From assembly GCA_002473165.1 (NCBI GenBank), contig DKSD01000094.1:75515-139514 (forward strand): a DNA stretch of 64,000 nucleotides, written 5' to 3'. Below are positions 16,847-25,368 of this stretch, in pieces. The notes under the pieces are model-generated. The model was not told the origin of the DNA. It saw nothing but the letters and a program-made list of their open reading frames with translations, and made no database searches. Positions within the stretch are counted from its first letter, which is position 1, and every line of letters starts with the position of its first letter. This stretch comes from Succinatimonas sp. UBA7265 (GTDB taxonomy: Bacteria > Pseudomonadota > Gammaproteobacteria > Enterobacterales > Succinivibrionaceae). A program made the translations under genes and the position numbers.

Positions 16847-19660
16847 TCAGTGGGCGTCATCCCAGTTCTGCGCCGCGCCTATCCCCACGGTCAGCGGGAC
16901 ACTCAGGCTCACGACGCCTTCCATGTACTCGCGGATCTTTGCCTGTGCCTCTTGAAGGAACTCGTTTTTCACCTCAAAGAGCAGTTCGTCATGCACCTGC
17001 ACCGTCATGCGCACCGTGCCTTGAGGAAGGGTCTCGATCCACTTTTGAATTTTGATCATCGCCAGCTTGATGATGTCGGCAGCGCTGCCCTGCATCGGCG
17101 CGTTGATGGCGGCACGCTCGCCGCCTTTCATGAGCATCTGGCTTGAGGAATTGATGTTCTTGATGGTGATCTGCCTGCCGGTGATCGTGGTGACATAGCC
17201 GTGGGCGTGGGCGAATTTCTTCGTCTGTTCCATGTAGTCATGCACCCTCGGATAACGCGAGAAATAGCGGGCGATGTAGTCTTTGGCCTCCTGCATGCCC
17301 ATGCGGGTCTGCCGCCTCAGGCCGAAGGCGCCCATGCCGTACATCAGTCCGAAGTTCGTGGCCTTGGCCCGCGAGCGCTCCTCCGCTGTCACGTCTTCGA
17401 TCTTCTTGCCCAGCACCTCGGCTGCCGTAGCGCGGTGAATGTCATAGCCGGCGCGGAAAGCGCTGATAAGCCCTTCATCCTTGGCGATGTGGGCGATGAG
17501 GCGCAGCTCTATTTGCGAGTAGTCGGCGGAGACCAGCGTATACCCCTCAGGGGCGATGAAAGCCTTACGGATGAGCTTGCCTTCGCGGGTGCGCGCCGGG
17601 ATGTTCTGCAAATTCGGATCGGAAGACGAGAGCCTGCCGGTCACCGTGCCGGCCTGGTTGAACGAGGTGTAAATGCGCCCGCTCCTGGGGCTGATGAGCG
17701 TCTGCAGTTTCTCCGTATAGGTGGAAATGAGCTTTGAGAGCTCGCGATAGCGCAGCACCAGGTTCGCGATGTCATAGTCAGGGGCGATCTCCTGGAGCAC
17801 GTCCTCGGCCGTAGACCACGACGTGCCCTCCTTGTGTTTTTTCGGATAGGGGATGCCCAGCGTCTCAAAGAGCAGCGTTCCCAGCTGTTTGGGCGAGGAG
17901 ATGTTAAACTCCGTGCCCGCCGCGGCGTAGACATCCTGCTGCATTTTCAGCATTTCCTCGGTCAGCACGCGGTTTTGCGCCGCAAGCACCGCGCGGTCGA
18001 CGAGCACGCCGTTAAGCTCCATCTCAAAGAGCACGTGCAGCAGCGGCATCTCGATCACATCAAAGGATTTTTTAAGCTCCGGCACAGCCTCCAGCAGCGG
18101 CTTCATGCGCCGGTACAGCCTGAGAGTGACCTCGGCGTCCTCGCCTGAGTACTGCGTGGCAGCCTCGACGCTTACCTGGGAGAAATTCAGTTTTTTCGCG
18201 CCTTTGCCGGTCACATCCTCATAGGTGATGTCGCGGTAATTGAGATAGCGCAGCGCCAGATCGTCCATGCCGACGCCCTGCGCCGAATCCAAAAGATGGG
18301 CCATGAGCATGGTGTCCGCGGCCACGCGTTTAAGCTTGAGCCCCGCATAGGCAAGCACCAGCAGATCGTATTTGATGTTCTGCCCGACGACCGCGATTTT
18401 GCCTGAGTTGAGCAAATCACCCAAAGCCTTTAACACCTCTGCGCACTCAAGCTGCTGCGGGCAGCCTAAGTAGCTGTGACCTAAGGGGATGTACCAGCCC
18501 TCGCCTTCCCTGACGCTCAGCGATATGCCGACAAGCTTTGCCTCCTCAGGGCGCAGCGACGTCGTCTCGGTGTCAAGCGCGACGAGCCCGGCCTTTTCGA
18601 TCTCGCCTAAGACCTTTTGGAGATCCTCGCGCGTCAGCACCGTGCAAAACACGCTGCCGCGGCTTTGGGCGGTCTCAGGCTCCCCGGAGATCGGATCAGG
18701 TTCATCGGCGGCCTCGGGCTGAACACTCTGAGTCTGCGAGCGCTCCTGGGGCTTTGCCGGGGCTGCGGCGATGCCGTTGAGGCTTTGCAGCGAGAGCTGC
18801 TCGTAGAGGCGTTTGAACTCAAGCTCTTTGTAAAGCGCAAGCAGCGTCTTCACATCGGCAACGGGAGGATTGACGTCAGCGATGGCAAGCGGCAGCGCGA
18901 CATCGCGGCGGATCGTTGCCAGATCGTAGGACAGGCGGATGTTTTCGATCTCCGCCTCAAGCTTTTCTTTAAAGTTCTTCGCGCCGCGGAAGCTTAATGC
19001 GGCGATTTCATCGCGCCTCTCCCAGATGTCCTCGATGCCGCCCAGTTCTGTAATCAGCGCCACGGCCGTCTTGTCGCCGCAGCCTTTCATGCCGGGGATG
19101 TTGTCAGACGAATCGCCCTTGAGCGCGAGCAGATCGATGATGTGTTCAGGCCCCACGCCGTATTTTTCCCTGACGCCTGCAATGTCATAAGCCTTGTCGA
19201 ACATGGTGTCCAAAAGCGTCACATGCTCGTCCACCAGCTGCGCCATGTCCTTGTCGCCAGTGCAGATCACGGTGTCAAGGCCCTGCTCCTCGGCAAGCTT
19301 TGAATACGTGCCGAGCACGTCATCGGCCTCAACGCCCTGCACTTGCACCAGCGGCATGCCCAGCCCTTTTACCAGGCGCTGCACGTACTCAAGCTGCACC
19401 CTGAGTTCATCGGGCATCGGCGGGCGGTTGGCCTTGTACAGAGGGTATTTTTCGGCGCGGAACGTCTTGCCGTGGGCATCAAAGACCGCGATGACCTTGC
19501 GCCCGGCAAATTTTGTGAGGATGCGGTGGAGCATGTTCGTCAACAGCAGCGTCACCCCGGTCGGGATCCCCGTTGAGGTGGAGAAATTGTTCCTTGAGGC
19601 GTGGAAGGCGCGGTAGAGGAAAGAGGATCCGTCGATGAGAATGAGTTTGGATGCCGGCAT
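16847..19660 (-). CDS. polA: DNA polymerase I
   Basis: Pol I for Okazaki-fragment processing and repair; 937 residues. The N-terminal 5'-nuclease domain (ILIDGSSFLYRAFHA; VEADDVLGT; TGDKDMAQL; GDSSDNIPG) is intact. The middle 3'-5' exonuclease retains acidic residues in ALDTETTSL and YSGEDAEVTL, so proofreading is expected. Polymerase motifs A (VSADYSQIELR), B (RSRAKATNFGLMYGMGAFGL) and C (VQVHDELLFEV) are present. A Gln/Glu/Pro-rich linker near residues 300-330 separates the exonuclease domains. Single-gene unit convergent with uxuB. Confidence 0.99.
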   Translation of the reverse strand: MPASKLILIDGSSFLYRAFHASRNNFSTSTGIPTGVTLLLTNMLHRILTKFAGRKVIAVFDAHGKTFRAEKYPLYKANRPPMPDELRVQLEYVQRLVKGLGMPLVQVQGVEADDVLGTYSKLAEEQGLDTVICTGDKDMAQLVDEHVTLLDTMFDKAYDIAGVREKYGVGPEHIIDLLALKGDSSDNIPGMKGCGDKTAVALITELGGIEDIWERRDEIAALSFRGAKNFKEKLEAEIENIRLSYDLATIRRDVALPLAIADVNPPVADVKTLLALYKELEFKRLYEQLSLQSLNGIAAAPAKPQERSQTQSVQPEAADEPDPISGEPETAQSRGSVFCTVLTREDLQKVLGEIEKAGLVALDTETTSLRPEEAKLVGISLSVREGEGWYIPLGHSYLGCPQQLECAEVLKALGDLLNSGKIAVVGQNIKYDLLVLAYAGLKLKRVAADTMLMAHLLDSAQGVGMDDLALRYLNYRDITYEDVTGKGAKKLNFSQVSVEAATQYSGEDAEVTLRLYRRMKPLLEAVPELKKSFDVIEMPLLHVLFEMELNGVLVDRAVLAAQNRVLTEEMLKMQQDVYAAAGTEFNISSPKQLGTLLFETLGIPYPKKHKEGTSWSTAEDVLQEIAPDYDIANLVLRYRELSKLISTYTEKLQTLISPRSGRIYTSFNQAGTVTGRLSSSDPNLQNIPARTREGKLIRKAFIAPEGYTLVSADYSQIELRLIAHIAKDEGLISAFRAGYDIHRATAAEVLGKKIEDVTAEERSRAKATNFGLMYGMGAFGLRRQTRMGMQEAKDYIARYFSRYPRVHDYMEQTKKFAHAHGYVTTITGRQITIKNINSSSQMLMKGGERAAINAPMQGSAADIIKLAMIKIQKWIETLPQGTVRMTVQVHDELLFEVKNEFLQEAQAKIREYMEGVVSLSVPLTVGIGAAQNWDDAH

Positions 19661-19723
19661 GGGAATGTCCTGAAACTGAGTTTTACGATGGGCTGATTTT
19701 AAGCCGCCTGAGCCTTATTAGTT

Positions 19724-19729
19724 TAGAAT
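19724..19729 (+). promoter_or_regulatory. Candidate -10 of yhhQ promoter
   Basis: TAGAAT, one mismatch from TATAAT, lies about 63 bases before yhhQ. The -35 is not well defined. Initiation about seven bases downstream would give a short leader of about 55 bases that begins just before the preQ1-like element. Confidence 0.35.
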
Positions 19730-19750
19730 ATGCTCCGTCCGCTATCGCGC

Positions 19751-19791
19751 GGAGGTTCTTTTTCCACCCTTAATCCTGAAACGAAAATCAC
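19751..19791 (+). ncRNA. Candidate preQ1-I riboswitch upstream of yhhQ
   Basis: The leader contains GGUUC (19754-19758), exactly six bases, then CACCCU (19765-19770), matching in sequence and spacing the core of the B. subtilis preQ1-I aptamer. P1 could form between G52-A53-G54... (GAGG, 19752-19755) and CCUU (19768-19771). The Cyt at 19767 occupies the ligand-pairing position. The U-run of the loop (19759-19763) is complementary to GAAAA at 19783-19787, giving the H-type pseudoknot with its tail 5-9 bases before the start codon. The gene downstream imports queuosine precursors, the expected target. P1 is weak (one G-U pair), so confidence is moderate. Confidence 0.5.
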
Positions 19792-20433
19792 ATGAACGAT
19801 CTTTCTTTCCCTTCTAAGAAGCTTTGGTTTACCCATATCTTCATCATTGTCCTGAGCAATTTTGCCGTGCAAATCCCGCTGATGATCGGCGGCGTCCACA
19901 CGACCCTGGGCACTTTTACCTACCCTTTTATCTTCCTGACCACTGATCTCACAACCAGGATCTTCGGGCAAAAGCGCGCCCGCCGCATCGTTTTCATGGC
20001 CATGATCCCGGCGCTCGCGCTCTCCTATATTTTCGGCACGCTCTTTGAACAGGGGCAGTTCCGCGGTTTTGCGGCTTTGGGCGGTTTTAACCTCTTTGTG
20101 TTCCGCATCGCCCTGGCCTCGTTCTCGGCTTACGTTCTAGGCCAGCTTGCCGACATTCTGGTCTTCCAGCGCCTGCGCCGCATGAAACAGTGGTGGCCCG
20201 CGCCCGCCGCGTCCTCGATCTTTGGCAACCTCCTGGACACCTACGTGTTCTTCGCCGTGGCTTTTTACGCCTGCCCGGTGCCTTTCATGGCCGAGCACTG
20301 GGTGGAGATCGCCAATGTGGACTACCTCGTGAAGGTCTGCGCCAACCTCTCGATCTTCGTGCCAATCTACGGCGCGGTGCTCGCGTTTTTAAGCAAGTAC
20401 GTGTTAAAGCGCCCGCTCACTGCGATCGCGTGA
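19792..20433 (+). CDS. yhhQ: Queuosine precursor transporter YhhQ
   Basis: VUT-family inner-membrane transporter for preQ0/preQ1, 213 residues (E. coli 221) with about six hydrophobic helices. Family segments include FTHIFIIVLSNFAVQIP, TFTYPFIFLTTDLTTRIFG and ASSIFGNLLDTYVFF. There is no recognisable Shine-Dalgarno in the 20 bases before the ATG, which fits the riboswitch-like leader. A queuosine-maturation gene, queH, lies 14 kb away. Confidence 0.93.
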   Translation: MNDLSFPSKKLWFTHIFIIVLSNFAVQIPLMIGGVHTTLGTFTYPFIFLTTDLTTRIFGQKRARRIVFMAMIPALALSYIFGTLFEQGQFRGFAALGGFNLFVFRIALASFSAYVLGQLADILVFQRLRRMKQWWPAPAASSIFGNLLDTYVFFAVAFYACPVPFMAEHWVEIANVDYLVKVCANLSIFVPIYGAVLAFLSKYVLKRPLTAIA

Positions 20434-20452
20434 TCGCACTCCGCAGAAACGG

Positions 20453-20487
20453 CAAGGCCGCTGCAACTACTGCAGCGGCCTTGTTTT
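20453..20487. terminator. Terminator between yhhQ and ddl
   Basis: Perfect 13-bp stem (20453-20465 with 20471-20483), loop ACTAC, then TTTT on the plus strand. The two genes converge here. Confidence 0.93.
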
Positions 20488-20499
20488 ACATGAGAGTTT

Positions 20500-21492
20500 T
20501 CAGTGCTTGTGCGCGATCGCGCGCTCCACGCACTGCTCTAAGAACTTCGGCATGCTGTCGCCGTGGTGCTCGAGCAGCTTGGGGAACATCGAGATCGGGG
20601 TCATGCCCGGGAAGGTGTTGATCTCGTTGACGAGCACCCCGTCCTCCTCGCTTAAGAAGAAATCGATGCGCGAGAGATCGCGAAGCTTCAGCCCGGTGAA
20701 CACGCGACACGCCAGTTCACGGATGCGCGCGACATCCTTGGGATCAAGCCCCTGAGGCTCAACTGTCGTCTTCGTGCGGCTGTCTTTTGAGTACTTCTCC
20801 TCATAGGTATAGAAGACGTTATCGGGCATGATGATCTCGCCCGGGCCCGCGATCACCAGCTCATTGTTATAGGTGTAGGCGGCGCACTCGAGCTCGCGGT
20901 GCACGATGTTCTTTTCCAAAATCACCTCAGAGGAGTATTTAAAAGCCTCAAGCACTTCGTCCCACAAATCGTCTTTTGAGGTGACGTGGTAGCAGCCTAC
21001 AGAAGAGCCCTGCGAGGCGGCTTTGACATAGACATTGCCATAGCTCCCGAAGAACTCCAGCGCACGCTTGCGGCACTCCTCATCGGGGCGGAGGATCATC
21101 ACATACGGGGTGTTCGGGATCCCCAAAGCGCTTAAATAGAGCTTGGTGGTGATCTTGTTGAAGCAGTAGCGCGAGGTCTCGGCCGTGCAGCCTATATAAG
21201 GGATATCCAGGATCTCCAGAAATGACTGGATGTCGCCGGTCTCGCCGGGAATGCCGTGGATGCAGGGCACGACGCATTCAGGATTGAATCGTTTTGCCCC
21301 GCAGGAGAAATTCCCCTGCGCGTCAAAAAACCAGAGATCTTCGTTTACCTGGAACTGGTGGTTGTGGATCACCGCCCTTAAGACATTAAAGCCGCTTACG
21401 GCCTTGAGGTTTTTCTCTATAAAATCCGCTGAAACCATGGAAACCGAGCTCTCGGCGCCGTCGCCGCCGCACAGCAGCAAAATGTCAGTCAT
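20500..21492 (-). CDS. ddl: D-alanine--D-alanine ligase
   Basis: ATP-grasp ligase making D-Ala-D-Ala for peptidoglycan; 330 residues. Recognisable are the N-terminal LLLCGGDGAESSVS, the HGIPGETGDIQ segment, the ATP-grasp lysine in VYVKAASQGSSVGC, the omega-loop Tyr-containing YTYEEKYS (D-Ala rather than D-Lac type) and metal ligands in INTFPGMTP. It stands apart from mur genes as a single transcription unit. Confidence 0.92.
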   Translation of the reverse strand: MTDILLLCGGDGAESSVSMVSADFIEKNLKAVSGFNVLRAVIHNHQFQVNEDLWFFDAQGNFSCGAKRFNPECVVPCIHGIPGETGDIQSFLEILDIPYIGCTAETSRYCFNKITTKLYLSALGIPNTPYVMILRPDEECRKRALEFFGSYGNVYVKAASQGSSVGCYHVTSKDDLWDEVLEAFKYSSEVILEKNIVHRELECAAYTYNNELVIAGPGEIIMPDNVFYTYEEKYSKDSRTKTTVEPQGLDPKDVARIRELACRVFTGLKLRDLSRIDFFLSEEDGVLVNEINTFPGMTPISMFPKLLEHHGDSMPKFLEQCVERAIAHKH

Positions 21493-21630
21493 GGATGTGC
21501 CCTTAAATCCGGCTTAATTATCAATTAACAGGCCTGCGCCTGCGTTTCCCGAAATTATAGCGCCACAGGCCGCGTTCTATTCCCCTGCCCCCCGGGAGGC
21601 GCCTGCTGCCGCCTTAAGGTGCGAGAAGAC

Positions 21631-21668
21631 AAAGGCGCCGGATCTTTTGGGGATCCGGCGCCTTTTTA
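21631..21668 (-). terminator. Terminator after the TRAP-linked dehydratase
   Basis: A perfect 14-bp inverted repeat (21631-21644 with 21652-21665; AAAGGCGCCGGATC and its complement), loop of seven bases. It lies 14 bases past the dehydratase stop on the minus strand. The T-tract is short but the stem ends in TTT. Confidence 0.8.
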
Positions 21669-21681
21669 AAGAACCTGAGAC

Positions 21682-23367
21682 TCAGTCGCGCGTTTTGATG
21701 ATCGCGCCCTGGCTTGCCGAGGCCACGCTGTGGCGGTAGTGGTAGAGGTAGCCCTCGATGCTGCGGCAGCGATCGGGCGCGCCCTCTTGGCGGCGCGCGG
21801 CAAAATCGACGTCGGCGTCTATGGTTCCCTTGTCCACGTCGATGTGAATGACATCGCCGTCGCGCAGGTACTTGATCGGGCCGTCGTCATAGGACTCCGG
21901 GCAGATGTGGCCGACAAAGCAGCCGTTGTTGGAGCCGGAGAAACGGCCGTCGGTGATCAGGCAGACTTTATCGCCTAATTTCATGCCGACGAGCAGTTTC
22001 ATGGCCTTGTACTGCTCAGGCATACCCGGGCCGCCGCGCGGGCCTTCGTTGCGGATCACCACGACATCGCCAGGCTTGATCTTAAGGGCGCGAATGCCCT
22101 CGAGGGCATCAGCCTCGCTCTCAAAGATCACGGCCTTGCCGGTGAACTTATGGGCTTTGGGCGGGATGGCCGAAGGCTTGGTGACCGCGCCGTCCGGGGC
22201 CAGGTTGCCGTGGAGGATGGCGATGCCGCTTGAGGCGTGCACGGGACTTGAGAGCGGATGGATAACCTTCGGATTGCGGTTTTTGCCGTAAACCTTAAGG
22301 TTCTCGCGCAGCGTCTTTCCGGTGCAGGTCACGTTGTCCAGCGCCAGCTTTGATGAGATCTCGTTCATGAGGGCGTGCACGCCGCCTGCCTCGTAGAAGT
22401 CGAGCAGCACGCTGTCGCCTTCAGGGATCATCGTCGTCAGGTGCGGCACCTCGGCTGCGGCGGCGCCGAAATCCTCTATGGTAAACGGCACGCGCGCCTC
22501 ATAGGCGATGGCCAGCATGTGGAGCACGGCGTTCGTGGAGCCGCCGATGGCGGAATTGACCCTCACGGCGTTCTTGATGGTATCAAGCGTGACCATGTCG
22601 CGGGCGCGGATGTTCTTACGCACGAGTTCCATGACGGCTTCGCCTGATTCAAAAGCGATCTGCAAGCGGCGCGAGTATACGGCCGGGATAGCCGCGCACC
22701 CGGGCAGCGACAGGCCCATGGCCTCTGCAAGGCAGGCCATGGTGTTGGCCGTGCCCAGCATGGCGCAGGAGCCGATGGTCGGCACCGCGTTGTTCTCGAG
22801 CCAGTCAAACTGCTCCTGGGTGATCTTGCCGGATTTGAGCGCGCCCTCAGACTGCTGGATGATCGAGTGGTCTATGTACTCGCCGCCGTAAGGGTTGCCC
22901 TCTTTCATGTGCCCTGGCAGCGCAGGGCCGCCGTTTACGAAGACCACCGGGAGGTTGACGCGCAGCGCGCCTAAGATGAGGCCCGGCTCGATCTTGTCGC
23001 AAGAGCCTAAGAGCACCAGGCCGTCGAGCTGGTGGGCCTGCACCATGACCTCGACGTCGTTGGCGATGTCCTCGCGCGAGGGCAGCACATAGCGCATGCC
23101 TTCATGACCCATGGTGATGCCGTCGCAGCAGGCGATGGTGCCGAACTCGACCGGAGTGCCGCCGCCTGAGAACACGCCTTCCTTGACGCGCTCTGCCATC
23201 TCCTTTAAGACGACGTGGCCCGGGCAGATCTCGTTAAACGAGTTCACGATGCCTATAAGCGGTTTTTTAAGCTCGCTGTCGGAAAAGCCTGAGGCTTTGT
23301 ACAGCGCGCGGACATTGGCCCATTCAGGGCCGCGCATGATGTCCTGCGAGCGGAATTTGAAATCCAT
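21682..23367 (-). CDS. IlvD/Edd-family dehydratase, probably sugar-acid dehydratase
   Basis: Fe-S dehydratase of the IlvD/Edd family, 561 residues from the ATG at 23367 (MDFKFRSQDIMRGPEWANV; AAAGGTAAG upstream). Three candidate cluster cysteines are Cys48 (EICPGH), Cys123 (GSCDKIEPG) and Cys201 (IGSCAMLGTANTM), the pattern of [2Fe-2S] aldonate dehydratases and plant-type DHAD. The true ilvD at 47723-49573 has Val at the first position. DGRFSGSNNGCFVGHICPE near the C-terminus holds the conserved serine. It follows a TRAP transporter, so I infer an aldonate or uronate-derived substrate (for example galactonate-, gluconate- or xylonate-like) rather than valine precursors. The exact substrate cannot be read from sequence. 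Confidence 0.8.
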   Translation of the reverse strand: MDFKFRSQDIMRGPEWANVRALYKASGFSDSELKKPLIGIVNSFNEICPGHVVLKEMAERVKEGVFSGGGTPVEFGTIACCDGITMGHEGMRYVLPSREDIANDVEVMVQAHQLDGLVLLGSCDKIEPGLILGALRVNLPVVFVNGGPALPGHMKEGNPYGGEYIDHSIIQQSEGALKSGKITQEQFDWLENNAVPTIGSCAMLGTANTMACLAEAMGLSLPGCAAIPAVYSRRLQIAFESGEAVMELVRKNIRARDMVTLDTIKNAVRVNSAIGGSTNAVLHMLAIAYEARVPFTIEDFGAAAAEVPHLTTMIPEGDSVLLDFYEAGGVHALMNEISSKLALDNVTCTGKTLRENLKVYGKNRNPKVIHPLSSPVHASSGIAILHGNLAPDGAVTKPSAIPPKAHKFTGKAVIFESEADALEGIRALKIKPGDVVVIRNEGPRGGPGMPEQYKAMKLLVGMKLGDKVCLITDGRFSGSNNGCFVGHICPESYDDGPIKYLRDGDVIHIDVDKGTIDADVDFAARRQEGAPDRCRSIEGYLYHYRHSVASASQGAIIKTRD

Positions 23368-23392
23368 AACACTTACCTTTGTTTGCGTTCTT

Positions 23393-23424
23393 AAAAAAAC
23401 AGCAGACCTTTGCGATCTGCTGTT
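23393..23424 (-). terminator. Intra-operon terminator between dctM and dehydratase
   Basis: On the minus strand a 9-bp perfect stem AACAGCAGA / TCTGCTGTT (23424-23416 with 23406-23398), loop of nine, is followed by an uninterrupted run of T (23399-23393). It lies 44 bases after dctM and only 26 before the dehydratase start, leaving no room for a second full promoter. It probably lowers, rather than stops, expression of the dehydratase. Confidence 0.88.
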
Positions 23425-23467
23425 CAATGCTAAATAAGACCTAGGCTCCTGTGTTGCTTAGCCTGAA

Positions 23468-24748
23468 TTACTTCATAAGGTTAGGCAGGAACATAGTGAT
23501 CTGCGGGATGTAGGTGATGAGCATTAAGCAGCCAAGCATCACTAAGATGAACGGAACGATGCCCTTCATAATAGTCTCCATCGGGCTGTCGGCGATACGC
23601 GAGGCCACGAACAGGTTGATGCCCAGCGGCGGCGTAATGAAGCCGATTGCCAGGTTGCACACCATGATCAGGCCGAAGTGGACCGGATCGACGCCGATGC
23701 TCTGAGCCACCGGCAGGAGGATCGGAGCCAAAATCAGAATGGCCGGGGTCGTATCCATGAAGCAGCCGACGATTAAGAGCAGCAGGTTGATGAGCAGCAG
23801 GATGACGATCTTGCTCGAGGACACGGTCATGAGGGCGTTGGCCACCATGTCCGGGATCTGCTCGATGGTGATGATCTTCGAGAAGGCGGTGGCACAGCCT
23901 AAGATCACCATGGTCGTGGCCGTGGTGGAGCAGGAGGTCGAGATCGCCTTGATGAACTTCTTAAACGTCAGCTCGCGGTGGAGGAACGCGCCGCACACGA
24001 AGGCGTAAATGGCCGCGACGGCGGCAGCCTCGGTCGGGGTGAAAATGCCGGCGTAAATGCCGCCTAAGATGATGATCGGGTTGATGAGAGCCCACTTGGC
24101 ATCCCAGACAGCCTCCCAGGCGCTCTTCCAGGTGAAAGGATCAGCCGTGCCGGTGAAGCCGCGTCTCTTGCAGTGGAAATAGCTGTAAGCGATCAGCACG
24201 CAGCCGATGAGCAGGCCCGGGAAGAAGCCGCCCATGAACAGCGAGGTCACGGAAGCGCCGGTGGACACGCCGTAAATCACCATCGGGATTGACGGCGGAA
24301 TGATCACGCCGATGGAACCAGCGGTGGCAACCAGGGCGAGCACGAACGGCTTGTCATAGCCGAGCTTTAACATGGTCGGGACGACCATGGTGCCGACGGC
24401 GGCTACGGTCGCAGGACCGGACCCTGACACGGCGGCGAAGAACATGCACACGATCACGGTCACGATGGCGATACCGCCGGTGATGCGGCCGAAGAACACG
24501 TTGCACACGTTAAGGATCCTCGTGGAAACGCCGCCGGCGCCCATGAGGTCACCGGAGAAGATGAACAGCGGGATGGCGAGGATCGGGAAAGAGTCACATG
24601 ACGTGACAAGAGCCTGAGGGATTGAGCTCATGCTCATCACGCCTGAATACATCAGGGCGCCCATGGAGGAAATGCCCAGGGCGATGCCTACCGGAACGTT
24701 CAGGATCAGCAGAACGGCCAGCAGGATAAACAAAATTGCAGCTACCAT
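23468..24748 (-). CDS. dctM: TRAP transporter large permease DctM (system 1)
   Basis: The large membrane subunit that carries substrate across the inner membrane using a Na+ gradient. 426 residues with about 12 hydrophobic helices; GVIIPPSIPMVIYG-type and GFITPPLGINLFVAS motifs are typical. It starts 18 bases after dctQ in the order P-Q-M. It likely imports a sugar acid in view of the following dehydratase and neighbouring manD and uxuAB. Confidence 0.93.
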   Translation of the reverse strand: MVAAILFILLAVLLILNVPVGIALGISSMGALMYSGVMSMSSIPQALVTSCDSFPILAIPLFIFSGDLMGAGGVSTRILNVCNVFFGRITGGIAIVTVIVCMFFAAVSGSGPATVAAVGTMVVPTMLKLGYDKPFVLALVATAGSIGVIIPPSIPMVIYGVSTGASVTSLFMGGFFPGLLIGCVLIAYSYFHCKRRGFTGTADPFTWKSAWEAVWDAKWALINPIIILGGIYAGIFTPTEAAAVAAIYAFVCGAFLHRELTFKKFIKAISTSCSTTATTMVILGCATAFSKIITIEQIPDMVANALMTVSSSKIVILLLINLLLLIVGCFMDTTPAILILAPILLPVAQSIGVDPVHFGLIMVCNLAIGFITPPLGINLFVASRIADSPMETIMKGIVPFILVMLGCLMLITYIPQITMFLPNLMK

Positions 24749-24765
24749 TGCTTGTTGCTCCTAAA

Positions 24766-25284
24766 TCAGAGGTTGTCCAGGTCGATTTCCTGCTCTTTGT
24801 CCGCTTCTTTCAGATGCCTGATCCGGAAAATGATGGTCTCAATTTCACGGATACCGGCAAGGAAGAAACCGACGAGCGGGGCGCCGTACGGGATCCACAT
24901 CGGGATCTGCATGGCAGGGGAGAGCTGGCCGAACATGATCTGTTTGCGCTCGAGCTGCCAGGCGTAGTAGACGATGACCACGCAGAAAACCAGGAAAATG
25001 ATGTCGCCTAAGATCACCACGTATTTACGCGCTTTTTTGGGGAAGCAGTACAGGCCGGCGTCGATCTTGATGTGACGCATGACTTTGCAGCCGTAGGCGA
25101 TACCGACATAGACTAGCCAGATGAACATGTAGCGGGCCAGCTCTTCAGACCACGAGAGGGACGCGCCCATAACGTAGCGGAAGAACACCTGAATAAAGAG
25201 GACTACCGAGAGCACGCTCATCAGCACGATGCAGATGGACATCTCCAGACGGTTGTCCAAAAAGTCAACGATCTTCTTGAACAT
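24766..25284 (-). CDS. dctQ: TRAP transporter small permease DctQ (system 1)
   Basis: Small four-helix subunit, 172 residues; the family signature LSWSEELARYMFIWLVYVG is near residue 40. It lies between the binding-protein gene and dctM. The C-terminus is a charged cytoplasmic tail. A hairpin separates it from dctP, probably limiting membrane subunit dosage. Confidence 0.92.
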   Translation of the reverse strand: MFKKIVDFLDNRLEMSICIVLMSVLSVVLFIQVFFRYVMGASLSWSEELARYMFIWLVYVGIAYGCKVMRHIKIDAGLYCFPKKARKYVVILGDIIFLVFCVVIVYYAWQLERKQIMFGQLSPAMQIPMWIPYGAPLVGFFLAGIREIETIIFRIRHLKEADKEQEIDLDNL

Positions 25285-25315
25285 AGTTTTCCAAAAAAGG
25301 TGTTTAGGGGAAAAT

Positions 25316-25341
25316 CAGGGGCGGCTGTCCGGCCGCCCCTG
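25316..25341 (-). terminator. Stem-loop between dctP and dctQ (attenuator or mRNA stabiliser)
   Basis: Perfect 10-bp GC stem, CAGGGGCGGC / GCCGCCCCTG with a six-base loop, followed on the minus strand by ATTTTCC. Such hairpins after the binding-protein gene commonly raise its level over the permease by partial termination or 3'-end protection. Confidence 0.65.
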
Positions 25342-25368
25342 GCTTAGCTTAGGAAAGCTGGGTAAAGA

